NCBI GenBank assembly: GCA_032718475.1
Contig: JAUCBJ010001037.1
Span: 29,675-93,674 of the forward strand
Source of the DNA: Nemertoderma westbladi
Lineage: Eukaryota > Xenacoelomorpha > Nemertodermatida > Nemertodermatidae
DNA: 64,000 nucleotides
Reading direction: 5' to 3'
Shown here: piece by piece, positions 24,590 to 36,600 of the stretch
Numbering within the stretch: the stretch's first letter is position 1
Layout of the letters: every line of letters starts with the position of its first letter
Notes under the pieces: generated by a model
Seen by the model: the letters and a program-made list of their open reading frames with translations, nothing else
Told to the model about the DNA's origin: nothing
Database searches by the model: none
Position numbers and translations under genes: made by a program

Positions 24590-27500
24590 GCTAAGAGAGA
24601 ATAGTTATATAATAAAATCAGCTTTTAGCGACTATCAGTGCATAATACAGCCTGCAACTTATCCCGTGAATGAAATCCGTGCAGGCAGGCCATCAGGTGG
24701 ATTATGTTATATTTTTCGAAATAAATTATCTAAATACATTTCTAGAATAAATGTGAAGAATACGCGTTTACAAGCAATACGTTTACATTTACCAAATGAT
24801 AAACCATTGGTTATTATCAATTCTTATTTTCCGGTTGACTCGCGTGATAATAATATCAGCGACGATTTACTTACGACAATAAACGATATTAAAGATATTA
24901 TTTTATCAGTTAATCAGTGCAATATTCTGCTCACAGGGGATTTTAATGCTGACTTCTGCCGCACTACGATGCACTGTAGTTTAATTAATCAAATGATACA
25001 AGAATTTCAATTCGATCGCCTTTGGGATTCTTACCCAGTTGACTATACATATACATGTTTTAGAGAGAATTCAGCATTTCATTCAACGTTGGATCATTTT
25101 TTCAGTAATTCACAATTTTGTGAAAATATTTTTGATTCAGGTGTTATTCATACTGGTGTCAATTTGTCATTTCATTCCCCAATTTTTCTTAAGTTTAAAG
25201 TAAATGTTTCAAATGTGCAATGCGATAGCAATGATAATGATAATGGTAGTAATATAGGTGAAGGTAATGTAAAATATAAACGTTCCACTAATGATCAGCA
25301 ACGTGAATTTATTAACCAATTAACTATCAGATTGAATTCATTAGCAGAACCGCTGCCTATGTGTACTCAGTGTAATAATATTTTTTGTAATGTTCCAGAA
25401 CATTTGTTATCTACTGAGAAATATGCCTTAGATATATTGGAAGCTATTGACCAGTGTAGCAGTAATATTTTACATCGTAGTAATGGAAGTAGGGGATCCC
25501 CCTTTAATCATCCTATTATCCCCGGGTGGTCTGAACGGGTGAAACCGTTCAGAGATGATGCTATGTTTTGGCATTCCTTGTGGGTCTCGGCGGGTTGCCC
25601 TAATGTATCACAAAATAGCCACTTATATCATATGCGAAGGGTCTCTCGCGCTCAGTATAAATATGCTGTTCGCCGGGTGAAACGCTCAGCTGATAATGTG
25701 CGAAGGGATAAATTAATTGAGGCCTGCTTGTTGAATAATACTGACATCTTTAAGGAAATAAGGAATCTCCGTTTCTCATCGAATAATGTTAGTTCATCGA
25801 TCGATGGTTGTACAGACCCGCAGTCTATCGCCGATCGATTTGCGGGAATCTATTCATCTTTGTATAATCAGCCATACAATTCAGATTTAGAAGCATTGAA
25901 GGCACTAATTGATGCCAAGTTGGTAAATTGTACTCTGGACGATGTTCCTCGGGTTTCTCCGGATTTAGTTGCTGAGGGTCTCCACAGACTAAAAAGTTCT
26001 AAAACAGATGTGACTTTTGGCTTTGATTCTGACTGTCTAATCCATGGTCCTCCTGAACTTTGTTTTCATCTCAGTAATCTATTTAATTCCTTTTTGACTC
26101 ACGGATTCGTTCCGCAATTTCTTTTGAATTGTGTTATCATTCCATTGATCAAGGATAAGTTGGGCGATGATACAGTATCCGGTAATTATAGGGCCATCGC
26201 TTTGTCGTCTCTCCTGATTAAATTGTTTGAATGGGTGATGCTACTCGCACAGGCTGATTGTTTAAAATTAGATGAGTTACAGTTTGGGTTTCAACGGGGA
26301 TCTAGTACCACTCAGTGTACTTGGGCTGCAACTGAGGTAATTAGTTTCTATTCCAGAAATGCAACTCCAGTGTTTGGCTGTTTGCTTGATCTTTCTAAAG
26401 CATTTGATATGGTGGAATGGTGCAAGCTGTTCCTTGAGCTCTTAAAGAAGGGGTTTTCTCCGTTTTACATCCGGTCTCTGTTATTTATCTACAATAATCA
26501 ATCTTGTGTAGTGCGATGGAATAATACGCATTCTGAGTCTTTTACATCGTCCAATGGGGTACGCCAAGGGTCTGTTGCCTCGCCAATCTTATTCTGTATC
26601 TTACTTGATAAGCTGTTTAGGAAATTAAGAAATTCCAAAGTAGGTTGCTTCGTGGGGTCTGTATATTTTGGGGCGGTTGGTTATGCCGATGACCTATTTT
26701 TGCTATGTCCGTCCATCGTAGGCCTTCAGCATATGGTTAAATTGTGCGAAGAGTTTGCACCGGAAAACAAGTTAATATTCAGCACGAATCCGAATCCGGA
26801 CAAGTCCAAGTCAAAGTGTATAGCTTTCGGGCGGGTCTGGGTTAAGCCTTTAGCGACAATTAAGTTGAACGGTTCGCCTCTTCCATGGGTTAAGGAGGCG
26901 CTGCATCTCGGTAACCTTCTTGACTTTAAAAACTCAATGGAATCTGATATCGTGCGTAAACGAGGGCAGTTTATAGGCAAATTGAATGCCTTAAGGCAGG
27001 AACTATATTTTTCGGACCCGTTTGTGCTTTGCAATGTACAACGTAGTTATTGCACTAGTTTCTACGGTAGTAACCTGTGGAACCTTCTTTCGCCAACATG
27101 TATAAGAATTTTTAGCACCTGGAATGTAAATGTTAGAATGATTTTTGGATTACCATTTAATTCTCATCGATATATTGTTGAAAACCTAGTGCAGTTTAAA
27201 CACCCGTGTATTATGCTTTACTCTCGCTTCGTTTCATTTTGTTTATCATTACGTAGGTCTAACAAAATGTGCATTCGTTTTCTTGCTAATATATGTTTAG
27301 TTGATTGTCGTACCCGGTCTGGGAGAAATTTACGAGAAATAGGAAACATGTGTAACATATTTAATCTTGAAATGCTGACATCTCGTGCGGTATCTAATCT
27401 TACTTATGTACCGTTACTGAACGCAGATAAGTGGCGAGTTAATTTTTGTAGGGAAATTATTTGGTGCCTAAACAACGGAGGTATTGTAGATGGCTTTACC

Positions 27501-27683
27501 CGCCAGGAATTGAGTAATATTTTAAATAGTGTATCCTCATCATAATTAATTACCTTCTTAGATCTGCAGTACTTAGACATATCATATTATTTTATAATAG
27601 TGCTTGTATTATTAACCTATTGTGCTTTGTGTACCCATCTGTATATTTGGTGTACGAAATTAAATTAAATTAAAAATTAAATT
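24590..27683 (+). mobile_element. CR1/Jockey-type LINE inserted in the satellite, RT frame intact
   Basis: An open frame of about 985 codons ends at 27545. The N-terminal part is an endonuclease/exonuclease/phosphatase-type endonuclease lacking its first strand: RAGRPSGGL, LTGDFNAD (about 115-122), STLDHFF and LSFHSPIF (about 193-200, where SDH is expected). The RT follows: GNYRAIALSSLLIKLFEW, LDLSKAFDMVEW (about 600-611), SNGVRQGSVASPILF and the catalytic GYADDLFLL (about 696-704). After the stop there are 135 bases of 3' UTR ending in aaattaaattaaattaaaaa ttaaatt. Satellite resumes immediately at atgttag. The 5' end of the copy is missing (no start region and no first ORF), so it is a 5'-truncated insertion. 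The RT frame is undamaged, so the insertion is young compared with other relics in the window. Confidence 0.92.
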
Positions 27684-30600
27684 ATGTTAGATCGGGTCTC
27701 CGATTATAGGAGGTTAGTTAGTTAGTATGTTAGATCGGGTCTCCGATTATAAGAGGTTAGTTAGTTAGTATGTTAGATCGGGTCTCCGATTATAGGAGGT
27801 TAGTTAGTTAGTATGTTAGATCGGGTCTCCTCTATAGGAGGTTAGTTAGTTAGTTAGTATGTTAGATCGGGTCTCCGATTATAGGAGGTTAGTTAGTTAG
27901 TATGTTAGATCGGGTCTCCGATTATAGGAGGTTAGTTAGTTAGTATGTTAGATCGGGTCTCCGATTATAGGAGGTTAGTTAGTTAGTATGTTAGATCGGG
28001 TCTCCGACTATAGGAGGTTAGTTAGTTAGTTAGTTAGTATGTTAGATCGGGTCTCCGATTATAGGAGGTTAGTTAGTTAGTATGTTAGATCGGGTTTCCG
28101 ATTATAGGAGGTTAGTTAGTTAGTATGTTAGATCGGGTCTCCGATTATAGGAGGTTAGTTAGTTAGTATGTTAGATCGGGTCTCCGATTATAGGAGGTTA
28201 GTTAGTTAGTATGTTAGATCGGGTCTCCGATTATAGGAGGTTAGTTAGTTAGTATGTTAGATCGGGTCTCCGATTATAGGAGGTTAGTTAGTTAGTATGT
28301 TAGATCGGGTCTCCTCTATAGGAGGTTAGTTAGTTAGTATGTTAGATCGGGTCTCCGATTATAGGAGGTTAGTTAGTTAGTATGTTAGATCGGGTCTCCG
28401 ATTATAGGAGGTTAGTTAGTTAGTATGTTAGATCGGGTCTCCGACTATAGGAGGTTAGTTAGTTAGTATGTTAGATCGGGTCTCCGACTATAGGAGGTTA
28501 GTTAGTTAGTATGTTAGATCGGGTCTCCGACTATAGGAGGTTAGTTAGTTAGTATGTTAGATCAGGTCTCCGACTATAGGAGGTTAGTTAGTTAGTATGT
28601 TAGATCGGGTCTCCGATTATAGGAGGTTAGTTAGTTAGTATGTTAGATCGGGTCTCCTCTATAGGAGGTTAGTTAGTTAGTTAGTATGTTAGATCGGGTC
28701 TCCGATTATAGGAGGTAGTTAGTTAGTATGTTAGATCGGGTCTCCGATTATAGGAGGTTAGTTAGTTAGTATGTTAGATCGGGTCTCCGATTATAGGAGG
28801 TTAGTTAGTTAGTATTTTAGATCGGGTCTCCGACTATAGGAGGTTAATTAGTTAGTATGTTAGATCGGGTCTCCGATTATAGGAGGTTAGTTAGTTAGTA
28901 TGTTAGATCGGGTCTCCGATTATAGGAGGTTAGTTAGTTAGTATGTTAGATCGGGTCTCCGACTATAGGAGGTTAGTTAGTTAGTATGTTAGATCGGGTC
29001 TCCTCTATAGGAGGTTAGTTAGTTAGTATGTTAGATCGGGTCTCCGATTATAGGAGGTTAGTTAGTTAGTATGTTAGATCGGGTCTCCGATTATAGGAGG
29101 TTAGTTAGTTAGTATGTTAGATCGGGTCTCCGACTATAGGAGGTTAGTTAGTTAGTATGTTAGATCGGGTCTCCTCTATAGGAGGTTAGTTAGTTAGTAT
29201 GTTAGATCGGGTCTCCGATTATAGGAGGTTAGTTAGTTAGTATGTTAGATCGGGTCTCCGATTATAGGAGGTTAGTTAGTTAGTATGTTAGATCGGGTCT
29301 CCGATTATAGGAGGTTAGTTAGTTAGTATGTTAGATCGGGTCTCCGATTATAGGAGGTTAGTTAGTTAGTATGTTAGATCGGGACTCCGATTATAGGAGG
29401 TTAGTTAGTATGTTAGATCGGGTCTCCGATTATAGGAGGTTAGTTAGTTAGTTAGTATGTTAGATAGGGTCTCCTCTATAGAAGGTTAGTTAGTTAGTAT
29501 GTTAGATCGGGTCTCCGATTATAGGAGGTTAGTTAGTATGTTAGATCGGGTCTCCGACTATAGGAGGTTAGTTAGTTAGTATGTTAGATCGGGTCTCCGA
29601 CTATAGGAGGTTAGTTAGTTAGTATGTTAGATCGGGTCTCCGACTATAGGAGGTTAGTTAGTTAGTATGTTAGATCGGGTCTCCGACTATAGGAGGTTAG
29701 TTAGTATGTTAGATCGGGTCTCCGACTATAGGAGGTTAGTTAGTTAGTATGTTAGATCGGGTCTCCGATTATAGGAGGTTAGTTAGTTAGTATGTTAGAT
29801 CGGGTCTCCGATTATAGGAGGTTAGTTAGTATGTTAGATCGGGTCTCCGAATATAGGAGGTTAGTTAGTATGTTAGATCGGGTCTCCGATTATAGAAGGT
29901 TAGTTAGTTAGTATGTTAGATCGGGTCTCCGATTATAGGAGGTTGGTTAGTTAGTATGTTAGATCGGGTCTCCGACTATAGGAGGTTAGTTAGTTCTTAG
30001 TTAGTATGTTAGATCGGGTCTCCGATTATAGGAGGTTAGTTAGTTAGTATGTTAGATCGGGTCTCCGACTATAGGAGGTTAGTTAGTTAGTATGTTAGAT
30101 CGGGTCTCCGATTATAGGAGGTTAGTTAGTTAGTATGTTAGATCGGGTCTCCGATTATAGGAGGTTAGTTAGTTAGTATGTTAGATCGGGTCTCCGATTA
30201 TAGGAGGTTAGTTAGTATGTTAGATCGGGTCTCCGATTATAGGAGGTTAGTTAGTTAGTATGTTAGATAGGGTCTCCTCTATAGGAGGTTAGTTAGTTAG
30301 TATGTTAGATCGGGTCTCCGATTATAGGAGGTTAGTTAGTTAGTATGTTAGATCGGGTCTCCGATTATAGGAGGTTAGTTAGTATGTTAGATCGGGTCTC
30401 CGACTATAGGAGGTTAATTAGTTAGTATGTTAGATCGGGTCTCCGACTATAGGAGGTTAGTTAGTTAGTATGTTAGATCGGGTCTCCGACTATAGGAGGT
30501 TAGTTAGTTAGTATGTTAGATCGGGTCTCCGACTATAGGAGGTTAGTTAGTTAGTATGTTAGATCAGGTCTCCGACTATAGGAGGTTAATTTGTTAGTAT

Positions 30601-33600
30601 GTTAGATCGGGTCTCCGATTATAGGAGGTTAGTTAGTTAGTATGTTAGATCGGGTCTCCTCTATAGGAGGTTAGTTAGTTAGTATGTTAGATCGGGTCTC
30701 CGATTATAGGAGGTTAGTTAGTTAGTATGTTAGATCGGGTCTCCGATTATAGGAGGTTAGTTAGTTAGTATGTTAGATCGGGTCTCCGACTATAGGAGGT
30801 TAGTTAGTTAGTATGTTAGATCGGGTCTCCGACTATAGGAGGTTAGTTAGTTAGTATGTTAGATCGGGTCTCCGACTATAGGAGGTTAGTTAGTTAGTAT
30901 GTTAGATCAGGTCTCCGACTATAGGAGGTTAGTTAGTTAGTATGTTAGATCGGGTCTCCGATTATAGGAGGTTAGTTAGTTAGTATGTTAGATCGGGTCT
31001 CCTCTATAGGAGGTTAGTTAGTTAGTTAGTATGTTAGATCGGGTCTCCGATTATAGGAGGTTAGTTAGTTAGTATGTTAGATCGGGTCTCCGATTATAGG
31101 AGGTTAGTTAGTTAGTATGTTAGATCGGGTCTCCGATTATAGGAGGTTAGTTAGTTAGTATGTTAGATCGGGTCTCCGACTATAGGAGGTTAGTTAGTTA
31201 GTATGTTAGATCGGGTCTCCGATTATAGGAGGTTAGTTAGTTAGTATGTTAGATCGGGTTTCCGATTATAGGAGGTTAGTTAGTTAGTATGTTAGATCGG
31301 GTCTCCGATTATAGGAGGTTAGTTAGTTAGTATGTTAGATCGGGTCTCCGATTATAGGAGGTTAGTTAGTCAGTATGTTAGATCGGGTCTCCGATTATAG
31401 GAGGTTAGTTAGTTAGTATGTTAGATCGGGTCTCCGATTATAGGAGGTTAGTTAGTTAGTATGTTAGATCGGGTCTCCGACTATAGGAGGTTAGTTAGTT
31501 AGTATGTTAGATCGGGTCTCCGATTATAGGAGGTTAGTTAGTTAGTATGTTAGATCGGGTCTCCGATTATAAGAGGTTAGTTAGTTAGTATGTTAGATCG
31601 GGTCTCCGATTATAGGAGGTTAGTTAGTTAGTATGTTAGATCGGGTCTCCTCTATAGGAGGTTAGTTAGTTAGTTAGTATGTTAGATCGGGTCTCCGATT
31701 ATAGGAGGTTAGTTAGTTAGTATGTTAGATCGGGTCTCCGATTATAGGAGGTTAGTTAGTTAGTATGTTAGATCGGGTCTCCGATTATAGGAGGTTAGTT
31801 AGTTAGTATGTTAGATCGGGTCTCCGACTATAGGAGGTTAGTTAGTTAGTTAGTTAGTATGTTAGATCGGGTCTCCGATTATAGGAGGTTAGTTAGTTAG
31901 TATGTTAGATCGGGTTTCCGATTATAGGAGGTTAGTTAGTTAGTATGTTAGATCGGGTCTCCGATTATAGGAGGTTAGTTAGTTAGTATGTTAGATCGGG
32001 TCTCCGATTATAGGAGGTTAGTTAGTTAGTATGTTAGATCGGGTCTCCGATTATATGAGGTTAGTTAGTTAGTATGTTAGATCGGGTCTCCGATTATAGG
32101 AGGTTAGTTAGTTAGTATGTTAGATCGGGTCTCCTCTATAGGAGGTTAGTTAGTTAGTATGTTAGATCGGGTCTCCGATTATAGGAGGTTAGTTAGTTAG
32201 TATGTTAGATCGGGTCTCCGATTATAGGAGGTTAGTTAGTTAGTATGTTAGATCGGGTCTCCGACTATAGGAGGTTAGTTAGTTAGTATGTTAGATCGGG
32301 TCTCCGACTATAGGAGGTTAGTTAGTTAGTATGTTAGATCGGGTCTCCGACTATAGGAGGTTAGTTAGTTAGTATGTTAGATCAGGTCTCCGACTATAGG
32401 AGGTTAGTTAGTTAGTATGTTAGATCGGGTCTCCGATTATAGGAGGTTAGTTAGTTAGTATGTTAGATCGGGTCTCCTCTATAGGAGGTTAGTTAGTTAG
32501 TTAGTATGTTAGATCGGGTCTCCGATTATAGGAGGTAGTTAGTTAGTATGTTAGATCGGGTCTCCGATTATAGGAGGTTAGTTAGTTAGTATGTTAGATC
32601 GGGTCTCCGATTATAGGAGGTTAGTTAGTTAGTATGTTAGATCGGGTCTCCGACTATAGGAGGTTAATTAGTTAGTATGTTAGATCGGGTCTCCGATTAT
32701 AGGAGGTTAGTTAGTTAGTATGTTAGATCGGGTTTCCGATTATAGGAGGTTAGTTAGTTAGTATGTTAGATCGGGTCTCCGATTATAGGAGGTTAGTTAG
32801 TTAGTATGTTAGATCGGGTCTCCGATTATAGGAGGTTAGTTAGTTAGTATGTTAGATCGGGTCTCCGATTATAGGAGGTTAGTTAGTTAGTATGTTAGAT
32901 CGGGTCTCCGATTATAGGAGGTTAGTTAGTTAGTATGTTAGATCGGGTCTCCGACTATAGGAGGTTAGTTAGTTAGTATGTTAGATCGGGTCTCCTCTAT
33001 AGGAGGTTAGTTAGTTAGTATGTTAGATCGGGTCTCCGATTATAGGAGGTTAGTTAGTTAGTATGTTAGATCGGGTCTCCGATTATAGGAGGTTAGTTAG
33101 TTAGTATGTTAGATCGGGTCTCCGATTATAGGAGGTTAGTTAGTTAGTATGTTAGATCGGGTCTCCTCTATAGGAGGTTAGTTAGTTAGTTAGTATGTTA
33201 GATCGGGTCTCCGATTATAGGAGGTTAGTTAGTTAGTATGTTAGATCGGGTCTCCGATTATAGGAGGTTAGTTAGTTAGTATGTTAGATCGGGTCTCCGA
33301 TTATAGGAGGTTAGTTAGTTAGTATGTTAGATCGGGTCTCCGACTATAGGAGGTTAGTTAGTTAGTTAGTATGTTAGATCGGGTCTCCGATTATAGGAGG
33401 TTAGTTAGTTAGTATGTTAGATCGGGTTTCCGATTATAGGAGGTTAGTTAGTTAGTATGTTAGATCGGGTCTCCGATTATAGGAGGTTAGTTAGTTAGTA
33501 TGTTAGATCGGGTCTCCGATTATAGGAGGTTAGTTAGTTAGTATGTTAGATCGGGTCTCCGATTATAGGAGGTTAGTTAGTTAGTATGTTAGATCGGGTC

Positions 33601-36600
33601 TCCGATTATAGGAGGTTAGTTAGTTAGTATGTTAGATCGGGTCTCCTCTATAGGAGGTTAGTTAGTTAGTATGTTAGATCGGGTCTCCGATTATAGGAGG
33701 TTAGTTAGTTAGTATGTTAGATCGGGTCTCCGATTATAGGAGGTTAGTTAGTTAGTATGTTAGATCGGGTCTCCGACTATAGGAGGTTAGTTAGTTAGTA
33801 TGTTAGATCGGGTCTCCGACTATAGGAGGTTAGTTAGTTAGTATGTTAGATCGGGTCTCCGACTATAGGAGGTTAGTTAGTTAGTATGTTAGATCAGGTC
33901 TCCGACTATAGGAGGTTAGTTAGTTAGTATGTTAGATCGGGTCTCCGATTATAGGAGGTTAGTTAGTTAGTATGTTAGATCGGGTCTCCTCTATAGGAGG
34001 TTAGTTAGTTAGTTAGTATGTTAGATCGGGTCTCCGATTATAGGAGGTAGTTAGTTAGTATGTTAGATCGGGTCTCCGATTATAGGAGGTTAGTTAGTTA
34101 GTATGTTAGATCGGGTCTCCGATTATAGGAGGTTAGTTAGTTAGTATGTTAGATCGGGTCTCCGACTATAGGAGGTTAATTAGTTAGTATGTTAGATCGG
34201 GTCTCCGATTATAGGAGGTTAGTTAGTTAGTATGTTAGATCGGGTCTCCGATTATAGGAGGTTAGTTAGTTAGTATGTTAGATCGGGTCTCCGATTATAG
34301 GAGGTTAGTTAGTTAGTATGTTAGATCGGGTCTCCGATTATAGGAGGTTAGTTAGTTAGTATGTTAGATCGGGTCTCCGATTATAGGAGGTTAGTTAGTT
34401 AGTATGTTAGATCGGGTCTCCGATTATAGGAGGTTAGTTAGTTAGTATGTTAGATCGGGTCTCCGACTATAGGAGGTTAGTTAGTTAGTATGTTAGATCG
34501 GGTCTCCTCTATAGGAGGTTAGTTAGTTAGTATGTTAGATCGGGTCTCCGATTATAGGAGGTTAGTTAGTTAGTATGTTAGATCGGGTCTCCGATTATAG
34601 GAGGTTAGTTAGTTAGTATGTTAGATCGGGTCTCCGATTATAGGAGGTTAGTTAGTTAGTATGTTAGATCGGGTCTCCTCTATAGGAGGTTAGTTAGTTA
34701 GTTAGTATGTTAGATCGGGTCTCCGATTATAGGAGGTTAGTTAGTTAGTATGTTAGATCGGGTCTCCGATTATAGGAGGTTAGTTAGTTAGTATGTTAGA
34801 TCGGGTCTCCGATTATAGGAGGTTAGTTAGTTAGTATGTTAGATCGGGTCTCCGACTATAGGAGGTTAGTTAGTTAGTTAGTATGTTAGATCGGGTCTCC
34901 GATTATAGGAGGTTAGTTAGTTAGTATGTTAGATCGGGTTTCCGATTATAGGAGGTTAGTTAGTTAGTATGTTAGATCGGGTCTCCGATTATAGGAGGTT
35001 AGTTAGTTAGTATGTTAGATCGGGTCTCCGATTATAGGAGGTTAGTTAGTTAGTATGTTAGATCGGGTCTCCGATTATAGGAGGTTAGTTAGTTAGTATG
35101 TTAGATCGGGTCTCCGATTATAGGAGGTTAGTTAGTTAGTATGTTAGATCGGGTCTCCGACTATAGGAGGTTAGTTAGTTAGTATGTTAGATCGGGTCTC
35201 CTCTATAGGAGGTTAGTTAGTTAGTATGTTAGATCGGGTCTCCGATTATAGGAGGTTAGTTAGTTAGTATGTTAGATCGGGTCTCCGATTATAGGAGGTT
35301 AGTTAGTTAGTATGTTAGATCGGGTCTCCGATTATAGAAGGTTAGTTAGTTAGTATGTTAGATCAGGTCTCCGATTATAGGAGATTAGTTAGTTAGTATG
35401 TTAGATCGGGTCTCCGATTATAGGAGGTTAGTTAGTATGTGAGATCGGGTCTCCGACTATAGGAGGTTAGTTAGTTAGTATGTTAGATCGGGTCTTCGAC
35501 TATAGAAGGTTAGTTAGTATGTGAGATCGGGTCTCCGATTATAGGAGGTTAGTTAGTTAGTGTGTTAGATCGGGTCTCCGACTATAGGAGGTTAGTTAGT
35601 TAGTATGTTAGATCGGGTCTCCGATTATAGGAGGTTAGTTAGTTAGTATGTTAGATCGGGTCTCCGATTATAGGAGGTTAGTTAGTTAGTATGTTAGATC
35701 GGGTCTTCGACTATAGAAGGTTAGTTAGTATGTGAGATCGGGTCTCCGATTATAGGAGGTTAGTTAGTTAGTATGTTAGATCGGGTCTCCGATTATAGGA
35801 GGTTAGTTAGTTAGTATGTTAGATCGGGTCTCCGACTATAGGAGGTTAGTTAGTTAGTATGTTAGATCGGGTCTCCTCTATAGGAGGTTAGTTAGTTAGT
35901 ATGTTAGATCGGGTCTCCGATTATAGGAGGTTAGTTAGTTAGTATGTTAGATCGGGTCTCCGATTATAGGAGGTTAGTTAGTTAGTATGTTAGATCGGGT
36001 CTCCGATTATAGGAGGTTAGTTAGTTAGTATGTTAGATCGGGTCTCCGACTATAGGAGGTTAGTTAGTTAGTATGTTAGATCGGGTCTCCTCTATAGGAG
36101 GTTAGTTAGTTAGTATGTTAGATCGGGTCTCCTCTATAGGAGGTTAGTTAGTTAGTATGTTAGATCAGGTCTCCGATTATAGGAGGTTAGTTAGTTAGTA
36201 TGTTAGATCGGGTCTCCGATTATAGGAGGTTAGTTAGTATGTGAGATCGGGTCTCCGATTATAGGAGGTTAGTTAGTATGTTAGATCGGGTCTCCGATTA
36301 TAGGAGGTTAGTTAGTATGTTAGATCGGGTCTCCGATTATAGGAGGTTAGTTAGTATGTTAGATCGGGTCTCCGATTATAGGATGTTAGTTAGTATGTTA
36401 GATCGGGTCTCCGACTATAGAAGGTTAGTTAGTTAGTATGTTAGATCGGGTCTCCGATTATAGGAGGTTAGTTAGTTAGTATGTTAGATCGGGTCTCAGA
36501 TTATAGGAGGTTAGTTAGTTAGTATGTTAGATCGGGTCTCCGATTATAGGAGGTTAGTTAGTTAGTATGTTAGATCGGGTCTCCGATTATAGGAGGTTAG

